48,637 nucleotides of DNA from Obelidium mucronatum (Eukaryota; Chytridiomycota; Chytridiomycetes; Chytridiales; Chytriomycetaceae): positions 1 through 48,637 of the forward strand of contig JAIVFH010000216.1 in the NCBI GenBank assembly GCA_025765595.1. Direction: 5' to 3'. A program made the position numbers and the translations under genes. A model generated the notes under the pieces. The model was not told where the DNA came from. It worked only from the letters and a program-made list of their open reading frames with translations, and searched no databases. Below are positions 32,701-45,400 of the stretch, piece by piece. Within the stretch, counting starts at the first letter, position 1, and the number at the start of each line of letters is the position of its first letter.

Positions 32701-35393
32701 ATCTCAAGAACCATGCCTCTTCAACACAACAATCAAGCAAAACATTCTTCTCGGCGCGATCGACGAAAACGTGACAGAATCACAACTCCACGACGCTTGC
32801 AAAATGGCCAACTGTCATAATTTCATCATGAAGTTACCTCATGGGTATGACACAATGGTGGGGGAGCATGGTGGGATGCTTAGTGGTGGACAGAAACAAC
32901 GTATTGCTATTGCTAGAGCGTTGATCAAGAATCCAAAGATTTTGTTGTTGGATGAAGCTACTTCTGCATTGGTGAGTGGTTGTCCAACGCCCCCGCCTCT
33001 CTCCTCTTTCGTTTCCTTGTCTTCAATCCGTGTGAAAACCCCCTGAATTCTTGACATTCAAAAAAAAAAATCAGGACACACAATCCGAACGCCTCGTCCA
33101 AGGAGCTCTCGACATTGCATCCAAAAACCGAACCACGATCGTGATTGCCCACCGCCTGTCCACCATTCGGACTGCCGACAAAATCGTTGTCTTGGCAAAA
33201 GGGAAAATTATCGAATTGGGAACACATAATGAGCTTCTTGCACTCAAGGGAGTTTATTTCGATCTTGTAGAGAAGCAAAAGATTCGGCAGCAGGTCGAAA
33301 GTCTGTTGGAAAATGTTGCTGCAGAGGAACCAGTGAGTCCGACTGCTTTGACGACGCCAGTGGAAGCAGTAGCAGCAATTGCAACAACGGCCGGGGCAAA
33401 AGACGAATCAGGAAAACCTATCGAAACTAGACTCGTTATTGAAGATACGAAGGCAATTGCTGGTGCTCTGACAAAAGTTAAAGCAATGGAAAAGGCAGAA
33501 CAACAAAAGTTATTAAAGCAAAAAGCACCCATTTGGAGAGTCGTCATGCTCATGAAACCAGAATGGGGACTTATTCTGCTGGGAATCGCAGGCGCCTGTG
33601 GGGGTGGTGTCATCTTCCCACTGTTTGGTTTAATATTCTCCTCTGTGACTGTCACGCTGTTGGATAAGTCTCAAATCGACCCAGGTCCATTTCAAGCTGC
33701 CAATTTATATGCCTTTGCTTTTGTCTGTATTGGTGTTGGCGCATTTGTGTGTTACACGATGCAATTCATTGGGTTTGAAATTGCTGGAGCAAAACTCACT
33801 CGTCGAATCCGCGTTATGACTTTCAAATCCCTCATGCGCCAGGAAGTTGGATTTTTCGATGAAGAGTCGCATAGTCTAGGAGCACTAACGTCACGACTTG
33901 CCATCGATGCGTCTAAAGTTGGCGACCTGGTTACAAAAGTGTGGGCTGATTTAACTCAAATCATCGCCACTGGAATCTGTGGCCTCACAATTGGGTTTAT
34001 TTACTCTTGGCAACTGACATTCATTATCCTTCTGGCTACTCCGTTCTTGATTGTATCTTCCTACTACGAATCCAGAGTCCGTAAAGGATTCGAAGATTCC
34101 ACGAAAAAGGCGTATGAGGAAAGTGGAACCATTGCTGCCGAGGCATTCAAGGAAATCCGTACCGTCGCAGCACTCACCCGTGAAAAATACTTTGAGGATC
34201 GATATTCAGCCAACCTCGAACATCCCCACCAACTCGCTTTGGAAAAGGCCAAATACGCATCATTGGGGAACGGTGTATCTCAAGCATTTTCACAATTCGC
34301 CAATGCCCTCGGGTTCTATGCTGGTTTACGTCTCGTTGAGGCCGGGATAATTGATTTCACACCTGTATTCAAAGTCCTGATGGCCGTCATGTTCACGGCT
34401 CAAGGATTGGGTAGGAGCAGTACATTTGTGGAGACTTTTACAAAGGCAAAGTTGTCAGCCATCAATACATTTGATTTGATTGATCGCCATTCCTTGATTG
34501 ATCCTGATGATGAGACCCCGGGTTTGGACGAGGCTGTTGCCTTGACTGGAACTTTTGAGTTCAAAAATGTTGCCTTCACGTATCCGGCCAGGCCCACGCA
34601 ACCGATTTTCATGGGAGGGTTTAACTTACTGGGTCCCGCAAATAAAACAATTGCCTTGGTTGGTCCATCTGGATGTGGAAAGTCTTCCGCTATTGGAATG
34701 ATTCAACGCTGGTATGATGTCAGTGGCGGGGATTTATTGATTGATGGCAAGAGCGTGAAACAGTACCAGCTAAAGAAGCTGAGAACACATATGGCATTGG
34801 TGGGACAAGAACCCACATTATTCGACATGAGCATTCGAGAGAATATTCTTGCTGGAACACAAAGAACCGATGTTACAGATGCAGAGTTGGATAATGCAGC
34901 GAAAATGGCCAATATTTATGAAATTATTTCGGATATGCCCGATAAATACGGTTTGTAATTTTTTTTCCTGTTTTCGGTTAAAATCCATCGCCTTTGTTGA
35001 AGTCTTTTTAAACATTGTTTTTCTCGTGACTTTCCAGAAACTCGTGTTGGAGATAAAGGATCTCAACTATCTGGAGGCCAGAAGCAGCGAGTGGCCATCG
35101 CTCGAGCCCTGATTCGAAACCCTCGCTTCTTGTTACTGGATGAAGCTACATCTGCACTTGATTCCGAATCTGAGAAGCACGTGCAGCAAGCAATTGATAA
35201 TGCAATTAACCAAGGGGGAAGAACAACAATAACCATTGCTCATAGACTCAGCACGATTCAGAACGCAGATATAATTGCGGTGGTTAAGGATGGAACTGTT
35301 GCCGAACTCGGCACCCACAATCAATTGTTGGGTATTAAAGATGGTGTTTACGCAGCGCTTGTCAAACAACAGGATTTAAACGCGCTTACTTGA
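29740..35393 (+). CDS. Full-length ABCB (MDR/Ste6-type) transporter 1
   Basis: Exons are 29740-29930, 31212-31508, 31588-31733, 31806-32516, 32625-32971, 33075-34950 and 35038-35393 (1,307 aa). Layout is TMD-NBD-TMD-NBD. The cytosolic N-terminus of about 50 residues is charged ([11 protein letters not shown]). NBD1 has Walker [10 protein letters not shown], signature [12 protein letters not shown] and Walker [16 protein letters not shown]2 has [21 protein letters not shown] and [13 protein letters not shown]-loop segments (IAHRLSTI) are present in both halves, so both ATP sites look competent. The family exports lipids, peptides or xenobiotics; the substrate cannot be told. Intron positions match ABCB transporter 2. 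Intron 1 (29931-31211, 1,281 nt) is filled by a hairpin array, where the paralog's is 60 nt. The exon 5 acceptor is a CAGCAG tandem; the second AG would give an immediate stop. Confidence 0.93.
29946..31137 (+). repeat. Intronic hairpin array B (about 30 units)
   Basis: About 30 hairpin units lie inside intron 1 of ABCB transporter 1. The first six are packed about 20 nt apart with GTA or GAA loops. After about 30,100 they are organised into a higher-order repeat of roughly 120 nt. It contains ATCGCCGAAGGCGA, then ACCGCCGTAAGGCGGT (loop GTAA), linked by TATTCTTTCTTGATTGCTG and CTAGTCTCCTTTCTTCTTCT. Outer stem pairs vary in a compensated way (ACCGCC/GGCGGT against TCGCC/GGCGA). Two internal copies of the intron's own 3' pyrimidine-rich end (TTGTCTC, CATTTTCACTCTTC) occur near 30,440-30,480 and 30,680-30,722, both lacking the AG. 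Frames through it encode only periodic peptides. Confidence 0.95.
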
Positions 35394-35563
35394 ACTTTGA
35401 GTTGGTAAATAAACGATACAGTCAAATGAAAATCGATTTCTTTATTTTAATTACTGCAACACATGCAAGGAAATAAAAGGTATTTTTTTAGTGATTTTCA
35501 AGGACGCTGGGTAGTGTAATTCTTTCAGCTCGCTCTGGACCTACATAAAGGGCCCATAAGCTT

Positions 35564-38500
35564 TTAGAAATTAGGAACACAAGAAAACTTACTTTCGACA
35601 ACGGATGTAATATGCTTCAAAGCCATTTCAGCGGCTTTCTCCTTTTGTCTTACAGATCTCAGATCGCGACGCAACTGATTGATTTCCTTGATCAGAATGG
35701 CATTTTCTTGCATAATCTGAACATTTTCAGCGCGGTGGACTCCTTGGTCTTTAGACACTTTTTGGCGAAGTGAATTGACACTGCGTTCCAAGTATTCTCG
35801 GTGTCGTGAGTACTCTTGTTGAATATCTACTTCTAGGGTTTCTTCATCCTTGACAGCTTCTTTGCAGTATTTTTGGTAGAGCTTCTTCACTTGAGCCTGT
35901 TTTTTGTGCAAGCAATATTTTTCAAAGACTGTTTTTTTCCCAATCCTTTTTCTTACTTTCAAGATCTTGGGCTCCTGAATAAACTGGACACACTCATTCA
36001 AGTCTACCTTGAATTTTCTGATTGTTGCACAGCATCCCTTAACGCGCGATCTCTCTTTTGCCACTTGTTTCTCGGCTGCTTTTAACTTGAGTTTCAAGTC
36101 AGCAATTGAAAGCTCCAAATCAGAATTAGCTTTGTGGTAGTGATCCAACTCGACATCCATTTCCTGTTAAGAAATTAATAAATATTGATTTCTTTTTTCT
36201 AGATAGGTTGCTTAGCGTCAGGTGTTGGCCTTACTTTGATCTGATGGGTCATGCCCATAATGTCTTGCTCTCTTGGCTCAATTTGGCGTTTCAATTCTTT
36301 GATTTTGTAATCAAGAACAAATTTGAACTTCTCCAACTCTTGGTTCTTTTTCTTAAGATCGTAGATTCTCTTTTCCTTGTCCTGAATTGTTTCATCTCGT
36401 TCTTGAATCTCCTTTTTTAGACCGGCAATATCTTTTTCCAAACTTTTGATGATGGAGTGCAGTTTTTTCTCTTCAGCATACATTTTGGCAATTTCAGCCT
36501 TGTGCGCGTCGATTTCGGCTTGCAAAGTGTTGAACTTTTTACGCATGATTCCGTTCTCTCCCTTCAAGCGGAGCCCAATCTCGCGCTCTTCCTTGAGCTT
36601 TCTTTCATATCTGTGTTTGAGTTCTAGGACTTCAGAGTCGGCATCCTCTTCCGTCTCATGCGTGGTTTCTTCAAACTCTTTAAATTGCTGCTTCATCTCT
36701 TCTTGAAGCTGCATAAGGATACCGTTTTAGTAGGGGTGCTTAATTTGATGTACAATCAACATACTCTCTCAATTTCCGCCTGTTTGTCCTTCAATTTGAT
36801 TTCGAAGTGATTGGTCAACTCGGCCAAAGCCTTTTCCTTTGCGACTTGCATATCTCTCATCTGGCGCTCCCATTGAACTTGAAGTTCAGCAGTTTTGGCT
36901 TGCAATTCTTGGAATTTATCGTATTCAGTCATCAACTTGCTGTTGTGAACAGTCTCCAAATCCAACAACTCTCGGGAATGTCTTTCCCTTTCTTCCACCA
37001 TTTCTTCCTCATGACGGACTTCTTCTTTTTCTTTATCGGTTCTCAAAACAGTGCTTGTGATTTTGAGCGCTTCAATTTCTTGCATGAACTTCTCGGTTAC
37101 TTCCTTGATTTTTTCATTGAAGTTCATGTCCTTGAGTCTCAGCTGGTATTCGTTTTCCATCTTGAGTTCCTCTACGCGGGTTTTCAGCTCGTTCATCATC
37201 TGGTTTTTTTCTTCCAAATCCGATTTCGTCACAAGAATCTGTCGTTAATGAAAAAATCGTTTAGATGACTGGGGATAAAGCGAAGAATATTGGTTACCTC
37301 ATCGGCAAAGACAATTTCGCGTTCGCGTTTTAGTCCACGCCCTTCCTTATCAGCCACCTTGAACACGTAGACGCAGCCATCTTCTGAGGTACTGAATAAA
37401 TGCGTGTCATCATAACTGACTCGAAGTTTGGTAATTGCACCACTGTGACATTGATGCTCCTGATATTCTCCTGATTCATGACTTAGAGGAAACTTCATGG
37501 ATCGAATAGTTCCTGTCGATGTTCCCACAAACATCATCCGCCCAGAATGAGAAAGTGCAACTTGTATTAATACTGAATCGGATTCAATTTCACGAACGAT
37601 TTGCGAATCAACGATTTCCTATTTTCGTGGTTAGATTACAGCTTGGAAGCAACCAACGAATCGAGAAAAATACCTTGAGAGTTTTGTCGGAACCGACTGC
37701 ATAAATGCTCTTTCCATCGGGACTCGCAATAGCGCAAGTATAACTACAGCTTTTCAAAATGCTTTCTCCTTCTCTTTTTATCCCGCCACCACCACCTGCA
37801 CCGCCAGCAGCACCTCCTGCTGTAGCTCCTGTCCCCATATCCTTCAAAGCCCAATCATAAATTGCGCCATCCATCCCGGCAGTTATAATCTTTCCATCGT
37901 CTGGACTCCAATGAATGCTCCGCACCTTTCCATTATGACCCTTCAGGTTTCCCAAATTTTCAAACCGCCAGGTTGAATAAATTTGAATGGTATTCCCATG
38001 CACAGCCGCGAAATATTGTCCACCGTTTGAAAAACGGCATTCACGGCATCCACGAATAGTGAACTCTCGAAAGGGTCTTATATCATCAATCAAGAGATTC
38101 ATGAGCCTCAGTTTATCACTGAAACCAACGAGAATGTAAAGTCCTGATGGGTGCAATGCAACTGAATACGCTTCTTCGGCAAAATATTTGACTAATTCGC
38201 TGCTTGAATCCAAATAGTTCCAGACACGGACAGATTTGTCGCTGGAGCAGGTTGCGATGAGCGGCTTTCTGATGCAAGTATCCATTCCCGTGATTTGTCC
38301 ATGGTGAAATGGCTGTGAGAAAACTTCGAGTTTCGATTCGTCACCCTAAAAATAGACAGCATGATTATTTCTTGGAGGCGTATCGTCGTAAAGACGAAGT
38401 CACACTATCTATACCTTAATATCGGCTGTTGTTAAAAGCAAAGAGTAAATCTGGTGATTATCAGAGGTGCACACTAAGCTGTCTTCACTGGGTGAAATTG

Positions 38501-39840
38501 CCATATTCACAAGTTTCACAGAATCGTCTTGAAGAGTAAACTCTCTCACTCTTCTAAAAGTATCTTTATGTGCATTTGCCGCGGCTGCAGTTGCCGCAGC
38601 TGCTGGACTCAATGCGGGAGGGGCGTTTGCGGTTGCTGCATGAGTTCCATCATCACACCTCTCAAATATGGCGAGACTTCCACCCCCTCCAGCAGCCACA
38701 AACCCTTTGTTGAAGCTTATGAGAGAATGGCAGGGTTTCGCGACAGCATCAGCGAAGAAAGATATTTCATTTTTGAGTTCTCCGTTGGATTCACAAATTA
38801 GAATGCGCGAATCGTCCGTTCCAATTATGATTCTTTCATCGGCTGTCCAGCAATGACAAAGAAAGTTCTGCAAAACTCCCATCAACAAAAAAAACAAGAA
38901 ATAGCCAGAAAAAGAGCCACTCACTCTCGCTTCAAACTTTTGGAACAAAAACGGTTTCAATGCTCCCTCAGCGTACCTAAACATTTTAAATATTCCATTC
39001 CCAATCACGCAAAGCTGCGAGTTATCGTTTGGATTGAAGGAAACTTGATAAACCACAGAACCAAATAAATTCTCTTTGCCAGCGTTGGAATTGGAGTTTG
39101 CTGCGGCATTCGTTGCTGCTGCTGTGTTGTTGGCTCCTCCTTGCTGGGTCGCTTGCGGGTTGGACGTCATGAACCGCTCTCCAGGAATATTTGCTGTTCT
39201 CACGCTCGCCATGAGTTTCGTTTTTTCCCAGGTCCAGTAGTATAGCGTCCAATCAGGCGCCCCAGTTTGCGTAAGCACATATTTACTATCCGTTGAAAAG
39301 GCCATACACACAAATTCCTGTTGAAACCAAAGATGGAAAAGGAATATTTAGTATACGTGCTTCTAATTGGCGTGTAAGAGAATATGTAAACTTGCCTTGC
39401 TGTCGGTATCGCTCGGACTCAACGCCTTTCTTCGCCGTAATGTGTGTAGATCATAAATAGCCGCCACTGGCTTCTCGCCTCGCTCTGCGATCGCAACATA
39501 TCTCTTGTTGGGAGCAACAGACATGCAACTGATACCTTCGCATTTGTCGGCTATCTTTTGTTTGCGTCAAAAACGCGAAATCACGATCCACAGTATCTAA
39601 CTGTTTACTCACTGGAATAAACTTCTGAACCTTTGTCTCCATGTTGTAAAGAATCGAATTTGATCCAGCAGGATATATAACGGTCTGCTCGTCAATGAAG
39701 GCGATGTTGTCTTTGACATCGCCTTTCAGACCGTAGACATAGCTGGCATCGAAAACCGCGTCGTGAGAGTTTGATTAAGGCCAAAAGTTCACAAGCGATG
39801 TTACTAACCGATGCGACACGGCCGCTATGGACGATGACAT
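35564..39840 (-). CDS. CFAP57: CFAP57/WDR65 cilia- and flagella-associated protein
   Basis: Exons are 39840-39809, 39742-39613, 39554-39396, 39317-38925, 38867-38415, 38345-37674, 37618-37298, 37238-36765, 36708-36235, 36163-35957 and 35896-35564 (1,215 aa; the human protein is about 1,250). The first 720 residues are WD40-type repeats with diagnostic stretches [36 protein letters not shown] and [13 protein letters not shown]. The rest is a coiled coil ([39 protein letters not shown]). It acts in the axoneme, linked to inner-arm dynein assembly and regulation, so the organism should build a motile flagellum. The intron after exon 3 begins GC. A strong GTAAGT at 35592 allows an alternative end with exon 35540-35488 and tail SPERAERITLPSVLENH. 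Confidence 0.95.
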
Positions 39841-39934
39841 TTTGTTTTGATGGAAATCTCTTACAGCAAAACCAATTTATTCCTGACACATGATACAATT
39901 CTCTCTCTTTAAACGCGCCAATTACAGACCTCAA

Positions 39935-42144
39935 TTAACCTTTGTGAACGCCGATGATAATTTCTGGAGCGTATTTGTCCACAACATCCTTCTTGTGCAT
40001 CTACAATAAACTGGTCACAACACGAAATGACAGAATAAAATGATATAATTACCATGTTAAACTCCTCAGTGGCATCTTTTCCGGCGTAAATTAAAATAGC
40101 TTTCTTGCCACCTGGGTGGTCCTTCAAGAAAGGTGTACAGTCCAACACTTGTCCATTCACAATGACCCAGCAGTCATTTTCCTTGTTGTGCTTGGCGACT
40201 TCAGCGGCGGTGATTTCCCTCAAAACTTTCTTTGCTGGAGCGGCAGCTTTAGCAGCAGGAGCGGCAGCAGCGGTAGGAGTGGTGACAGCTGCGCCACCGC
40301 TACCGTATCCAGCTGGGCAAGTTCCAGCGGCAGCCGAAGCGCCAGCAGACTCAACCGTAACCTTCAATCCATTGAATGCGATAGAAACGGGAGCTAAGTG
40401 TCCAGCGATTCCAGCAACACGTGTAGCTGCATTCTTGGTCAGACCCTCCAACAAATACGATGCAGCGCTTGCTCCAGCAACACGACCGTACACCACACAT
40501 CCCAAAAGGGAACTTCCTCCAAGACGGTTAGCTCCGTGAACTCCGCCAGAAACTTCACCAGCAGCAAAGGCACCTGGAATAGGCTGAGCATTGGGACCTC
40601 CCAACATGCGACTTTGGTCATCAATTTGCAATCCTCCCATGGTGAAGTGGAGGACTGGGCAAACAATGGACACCCAAAAGTTGTCGTTGATATCGAAAGG
40701 TGCATTGTGGAAGAACTTTTTGCCAAAGGGGCAGTTTTTGCTTTGAGCGACGGTATTGTACTTCTTGTATGTGTCTTCGAGAGCTGCCACAGAGATTCCC
40801 ATCTCCTTGGCAAGCTCGGCTCCGTTCTTGAAGTGCTTCATAAGTCCGCGACCCATGTAGTGCTGCACCTCAATTGTTAGAAAACAGTGTCTGAGTCAAC
40901 CAAAAACTCAACCAACCTTGCAGTGCCATTCAATTTCTTTTCCGGCCTTGCTGTTAAGAACCAAACGGAATGGACCCTTGTTCTTCCACATTTGGCCGGT
41001 TACATAGTCTCTGTGCCCAAGTTCATCTGCGAAACGTTGACCATTTGCATCCAAGAGCAGACCACCGACTCCACGAAGGGCCTCAGCAGCAAGGAACTAC
41101 ATAGTATCAAGATCAGAAAGCTCCAATCAAACACGTGATTGTACCTTGACTTTAGCTTCTGGTTCTTTTGGGTCGACCAAACCGGTTGGGTGAACCTGAA
41201 CCTTGTCCATATGGATAGTATTGGCGCCAGCATTCAAAGAGAACTTAATACCATCACCAGTACAATGGTCACCATTGGTAGTTGGCAGGTCGTAGATTTC
41301 TGGTCTGTACTTCTTCAAGAGAGAGTCAGAGGAGAAATCGGCAGCGTAACCACCGGTAGCAATAACAACTGGTCCATACGCCTTGTGCGATGCGCCGTTG
41401 TGTTCGTATTCAACACCAATAACAGCACCCGCTTCGTTTTTGATAAGTTTCGTGGCACGGGCCTTCTTCAAGATCTTTGCACGGTGTGGGTCCGATTTGC
41501 AAAGGTCTTCGTATTTTTCCATAAGAGCATATGTGATGGTCATTCCTGGGAACATTTCTTTTCCACGGTGGGTACGTGGTTGAGAGTGACCTCCTACAAT
41601 TGCAAGCACCAAAGCCAGTGTTACAGATACGCTGATTAAATAAATGACAGCTAATATTAAAAGCACCTAGACGCGAAACAAGGGAGAGATCGACCTTGAA
41701 CTGTTCAGAGATCCATTCGACGGCGGATCCTGACTGGTATGTCAACACCTTGGTCAAAGCAGGTTGGATTTCCGCACGAGCAGACTTGGCCGAATCTTCG
41801 TAAAAGATAGCCGATGTATCCTACGTCAAGCAAACACGTGTTTTTGTTTAGTTTGTTGAACGCGAGTTGTCACAATAGGAGATTACATACTGGGATTCCA
41901 AGACGTTGCTGCGCCGAAGTTCCCGCCCCGTTAATTCCAGAAGTGGCTTTAGTGGAGTTTCCTGTAGGAGAGTGAAGTGGGTTGAGTCATGCTTAGCAAC
42001 TATGATTCATCCGTTTCCAACTCAGCTAACTCACCTCCTAAGAAGTTGTTCTTGTCCAACAAGAGCACGTTTCCTCCACGCTCAAGGACAGTGTGACAGG
42101 CTGAGAGTCCTGCTAAACCGCCTCCGATAACAATTACTTGAGAC
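39935..42144 (-). CDS. Soluble fumarate reductase flavoprotein with C-terminal cytochrome b5 domain
   Basis: Supported exons are 42144-42035, 41961-41891, 41820-41667, 41593-41145, 41096-40917, 40868-40053 and 40000-39935. The Osm1/Frd1-type FAD domain opens with the dinucleotide motif VIVIGGGLAGLSA and continues through STKATSGINGAG, PGMTITYALMEKYE, HPTGLVDP, RFADELGHRDYV and GEVSGGVHGANRLGG. A Gly/Ala-rich linker leads to a cytochrome b5 domain: HNKENDCWVIVNGQV, heme-ligand HPGG, and the second ligand in FNMMHKKDVV after the last splice. Such enzymes reduce fumarate to reoxidise FADH2 or NADH when oxygen is short. The first exon is unresolved: an ATG at 42313 (MSFSFNHKIIEELNN) precedes a GTGAGT donor, but that join does not keep the frame; shifted splice sites could. 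No targeting peptide can be judged. Confidence 0.92.
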
Positions 42145-42436
42145 CTGGAGAGCAAACGATTAGCTCAGATTCGGAAACAGCATTACACGCATCGACAAAG
42201 AAGTATTTGATGGGAAATCTCTTGTTTAAGTTGCCTTCTGATCGTGCGCTGGTTTGCAGTTTACTCACATTATTCAATTCTTCAATGATTTTGTGATTGA
42301 ACGAAAAACTCATGGTGCATCACCGATCAATTTCCCTGCAACATAACGATGACTCAAACCCTTCAATTGAAATTCTAACTTTATTCAAAGCAAAGAGGCA
42401 AAGACAAAACAAAACGCGTATTTCAAAGAGGCCCCG

Positions 42437-45400
42437 TTATGCAAGGACGTTCAAATCCTGTTGCTTCACAAGTGCCGCATATACACCATCATTGATACCG
42501 AGCAATTCGTTATGAGTACCTGACTCCACAATAGCACCATCTTTCACGACAGCAATGACATCTGCATTTTGGATCGTGCTGAGTCTGTGGGCGATGGTAA
42601 CCGTCGTCCTTCCTCCTTGGTTAATAGCATTGTCAATTGCTTGTTGAACGTGTTTCTCGGATTCCGAATCGAGAGCTGATGTTGCCTCATCCAACAACAA
42701 GAAACGTGGTTTGCGAATCAAAGCGCGAGCGATAGCAACTCGTTGTTTCTGGCCTCCCGACAGTTGTGATCCCTTATCTCCGACGCGAGTGTCTAAGTGA
42801 AATCGTTTGCAGTTAGCGATGGAAAAATAAAAGAAAGAAATTCAACTTACCATATTTATCTGGAAACTCTGCTATGAAGTTATGGATATTCGCCATTTTA
42901 GCAATTTCATCCAGTTCCTCGTCGGTAACATCAAGGCGCTCTGTTCCAGCTAAAATATTCTCACGAATACTCATATCGAACAAAGTCGGTTCTTGCCCAA
43001 CAAGCGACATATTCGCTCGAAGTTTCTTCAATTGATATTCCTTCACATTTCGTCCATCAACCAAAACAGATCCACCACTGACATCATACCACCGCTGCAA
43101 CATTCCAATTGCAGATGATTTACCACATCCTGAAGGACCCACTAGTGCAATGGTTTTGTTTTCCAATCCCGTCAGCTGGAACCGCCCGTTAAACACAGGT
43201 TGCTCTTTACGAGTTGGATAGGCGAAAGCCACATCTTTGAATTCAAAAGATCCCTGCAAATCCAAAGCAGGATCCAAAGAAGGGTCATCATCTTCCGGGT
43301 CAATGGATGAGACGCGGTCAACAAGGTCAAAAGTGTTGATGGCTGCGATTTTTGCTTTGGTGTATGTTTCCAAGAAACTCGAACTACGACCAAGACCTTG
43401 AGCTGTGAGCATGACGGCCATCAAAACTTTGAAAACTGGGCTAAATTCAATGACACCAGCAGCAACAAGACGGAGACCCGCGTAGAATCCAAGAGCATTG
43501 GCGAATTGGGAGAAGGCCTGAGTCAATCCATTTCCAAGAGACGCGTATTTGGCTTTTTCGAGGGCGAGTTTGTGTGGACGTTCAAGGTTGGCGCTGTACT
43601 TGTTTTCAAAGTACTTTTCACGCGTAAGAGCAGCGACAGTACGGATTTCCTTGAATGCTTCGGCGGCAATATCTCCACTCTCTTCGTATGCAGTTTTGGT
43701 AGAATCCTCAAATCCACGACGAAGCCTCGATTCATAGTAAGAGGATACAACCATGAAAGGGGTAACCAGGAGAATAATGAGAGTCAGTTGCCATGAGTAG
43801 TAGAATGCGATCGTGAAACCGCAAAGAGCAGTGACAAACATTTGAGCCAAGTCGGCCCAAACTTTGCTCACCAACTCTCCCACCTTTGAAGCATCAACAG
43901 CCAACCGAGCTGTCAAAGCACCCAATCCATGACCCGGCTCATCATAAAATCCGACTTCTTGGCGCATCATGGCCTTGAATGTGATCAATCGAAGTCGTCT
44001 GGTCAAGGCGCTTCCCGCCAATTCAAATCCAATGTTTTGGAGGGAGAACACCACAAATGTGGACATTCCAATAACAACAAACAAGAACGCGTAGAAGTTG
44101 GCTCCTTGGAACGGTCCAGGGTCGATCTCATCTTTGGGTCCAATTAGAATAACAATCACAGTCGAGAAGATGAGCGCAAACAATGGGAATACGACTCCAG
44201 CCCCACTGGCACCAAATAGACCAACAGCAATGTACTTCCACTCCGGTTTCATGAGCTGCAATACTCTCCAAATAGGAGCCTGCTTCTTCAAAATAGCCTT
44301 ATTTTCAGCCTCCTTATCCTTATGCGCTTGACTCAACGCGTTTGACATGGCTTTGGTGTCTTCCAATTGCAAACGAGTTTCGACAGCATCACCAGTTTTC
44401 CCATCCTTGACAACTTGGACATTATCCATTTTCAAGGGTGTCACAAAAGCCTCTTCTTCATCTTCAGATTCAGTGGCAGTCTTGGTTTTCAACACGGAAT
44501 CGACACGTTGCTTAATTTTTTGCTTTTCAACAAGTTGAAAGTAGGTTCCTCCGAGGGCAATTAATTCAGCGTGGGTACCGGTTTCGATGATAGTTCCTTT
44601 ATCAAGAACGACGATTCTGTCAGCGGTTTTGATTGTGGAAAGGCGGTGGGCAATAACAATAGTGGTGCGGTCTTTTGAAACTGCATCAAGAGCACTTTGG
44701 ACAAGACGCTCAGATTGTGTATCCTGTTCATCAATTATGACCATTAGTAAGTAACTAACGTAATAAACTTCAAGAATTAAAACTCACTAAGGCAGAGGTA
44801 GCTTCGTCCAACAACAAGATCTTTGGGTTTTTGATCAAACTTCTGGCGATTGCAATACGTTGCTTCTGACCACCCGATAGCATTCCTCCGTGCTCTCCAA
44901 CTAGGGTGTCATATCCTTGTGGAAGCTTCATAATGAAGTTGTGGCAGTTGGCCATTTTACAGACGTCAATGAGTTGTGACTCAGTAACGTTTTCGTCGAT
45001 GGCACCCATCAGAATGTTTTGTTTAATGGTGGTGTTAAAGAGGCATGGTTCTTGAGAAACAACGCCAATTTGATGACGAAGCCAAGTTACGTTGAGAGTT
45101 GTGAGGTCGCGGCCATCCAACGAAACACTTCCAGCTATCATGTGAAAAAAATCAATCTGCATGTTGTGTCGAGAAATAAAGGCATACCTTTTGGATCATA
45201 AAAACGCTGAATCAGTTGGACTGTTGAACTTTTTCCAGAACCACTTGGTCCAACAAAGGCGACAGTCTGACCAGGTTCGATTGTGAAGCTGAAGCCTTTG
45301 AAGATTTGAGTGTCCGGGCGGGTTGGATAAGCAAATTCGACATCCTTGAATTCAATTTTTCCATTCAATTCAGCAGGTTTTTCACCCTCCGTGGACAACG

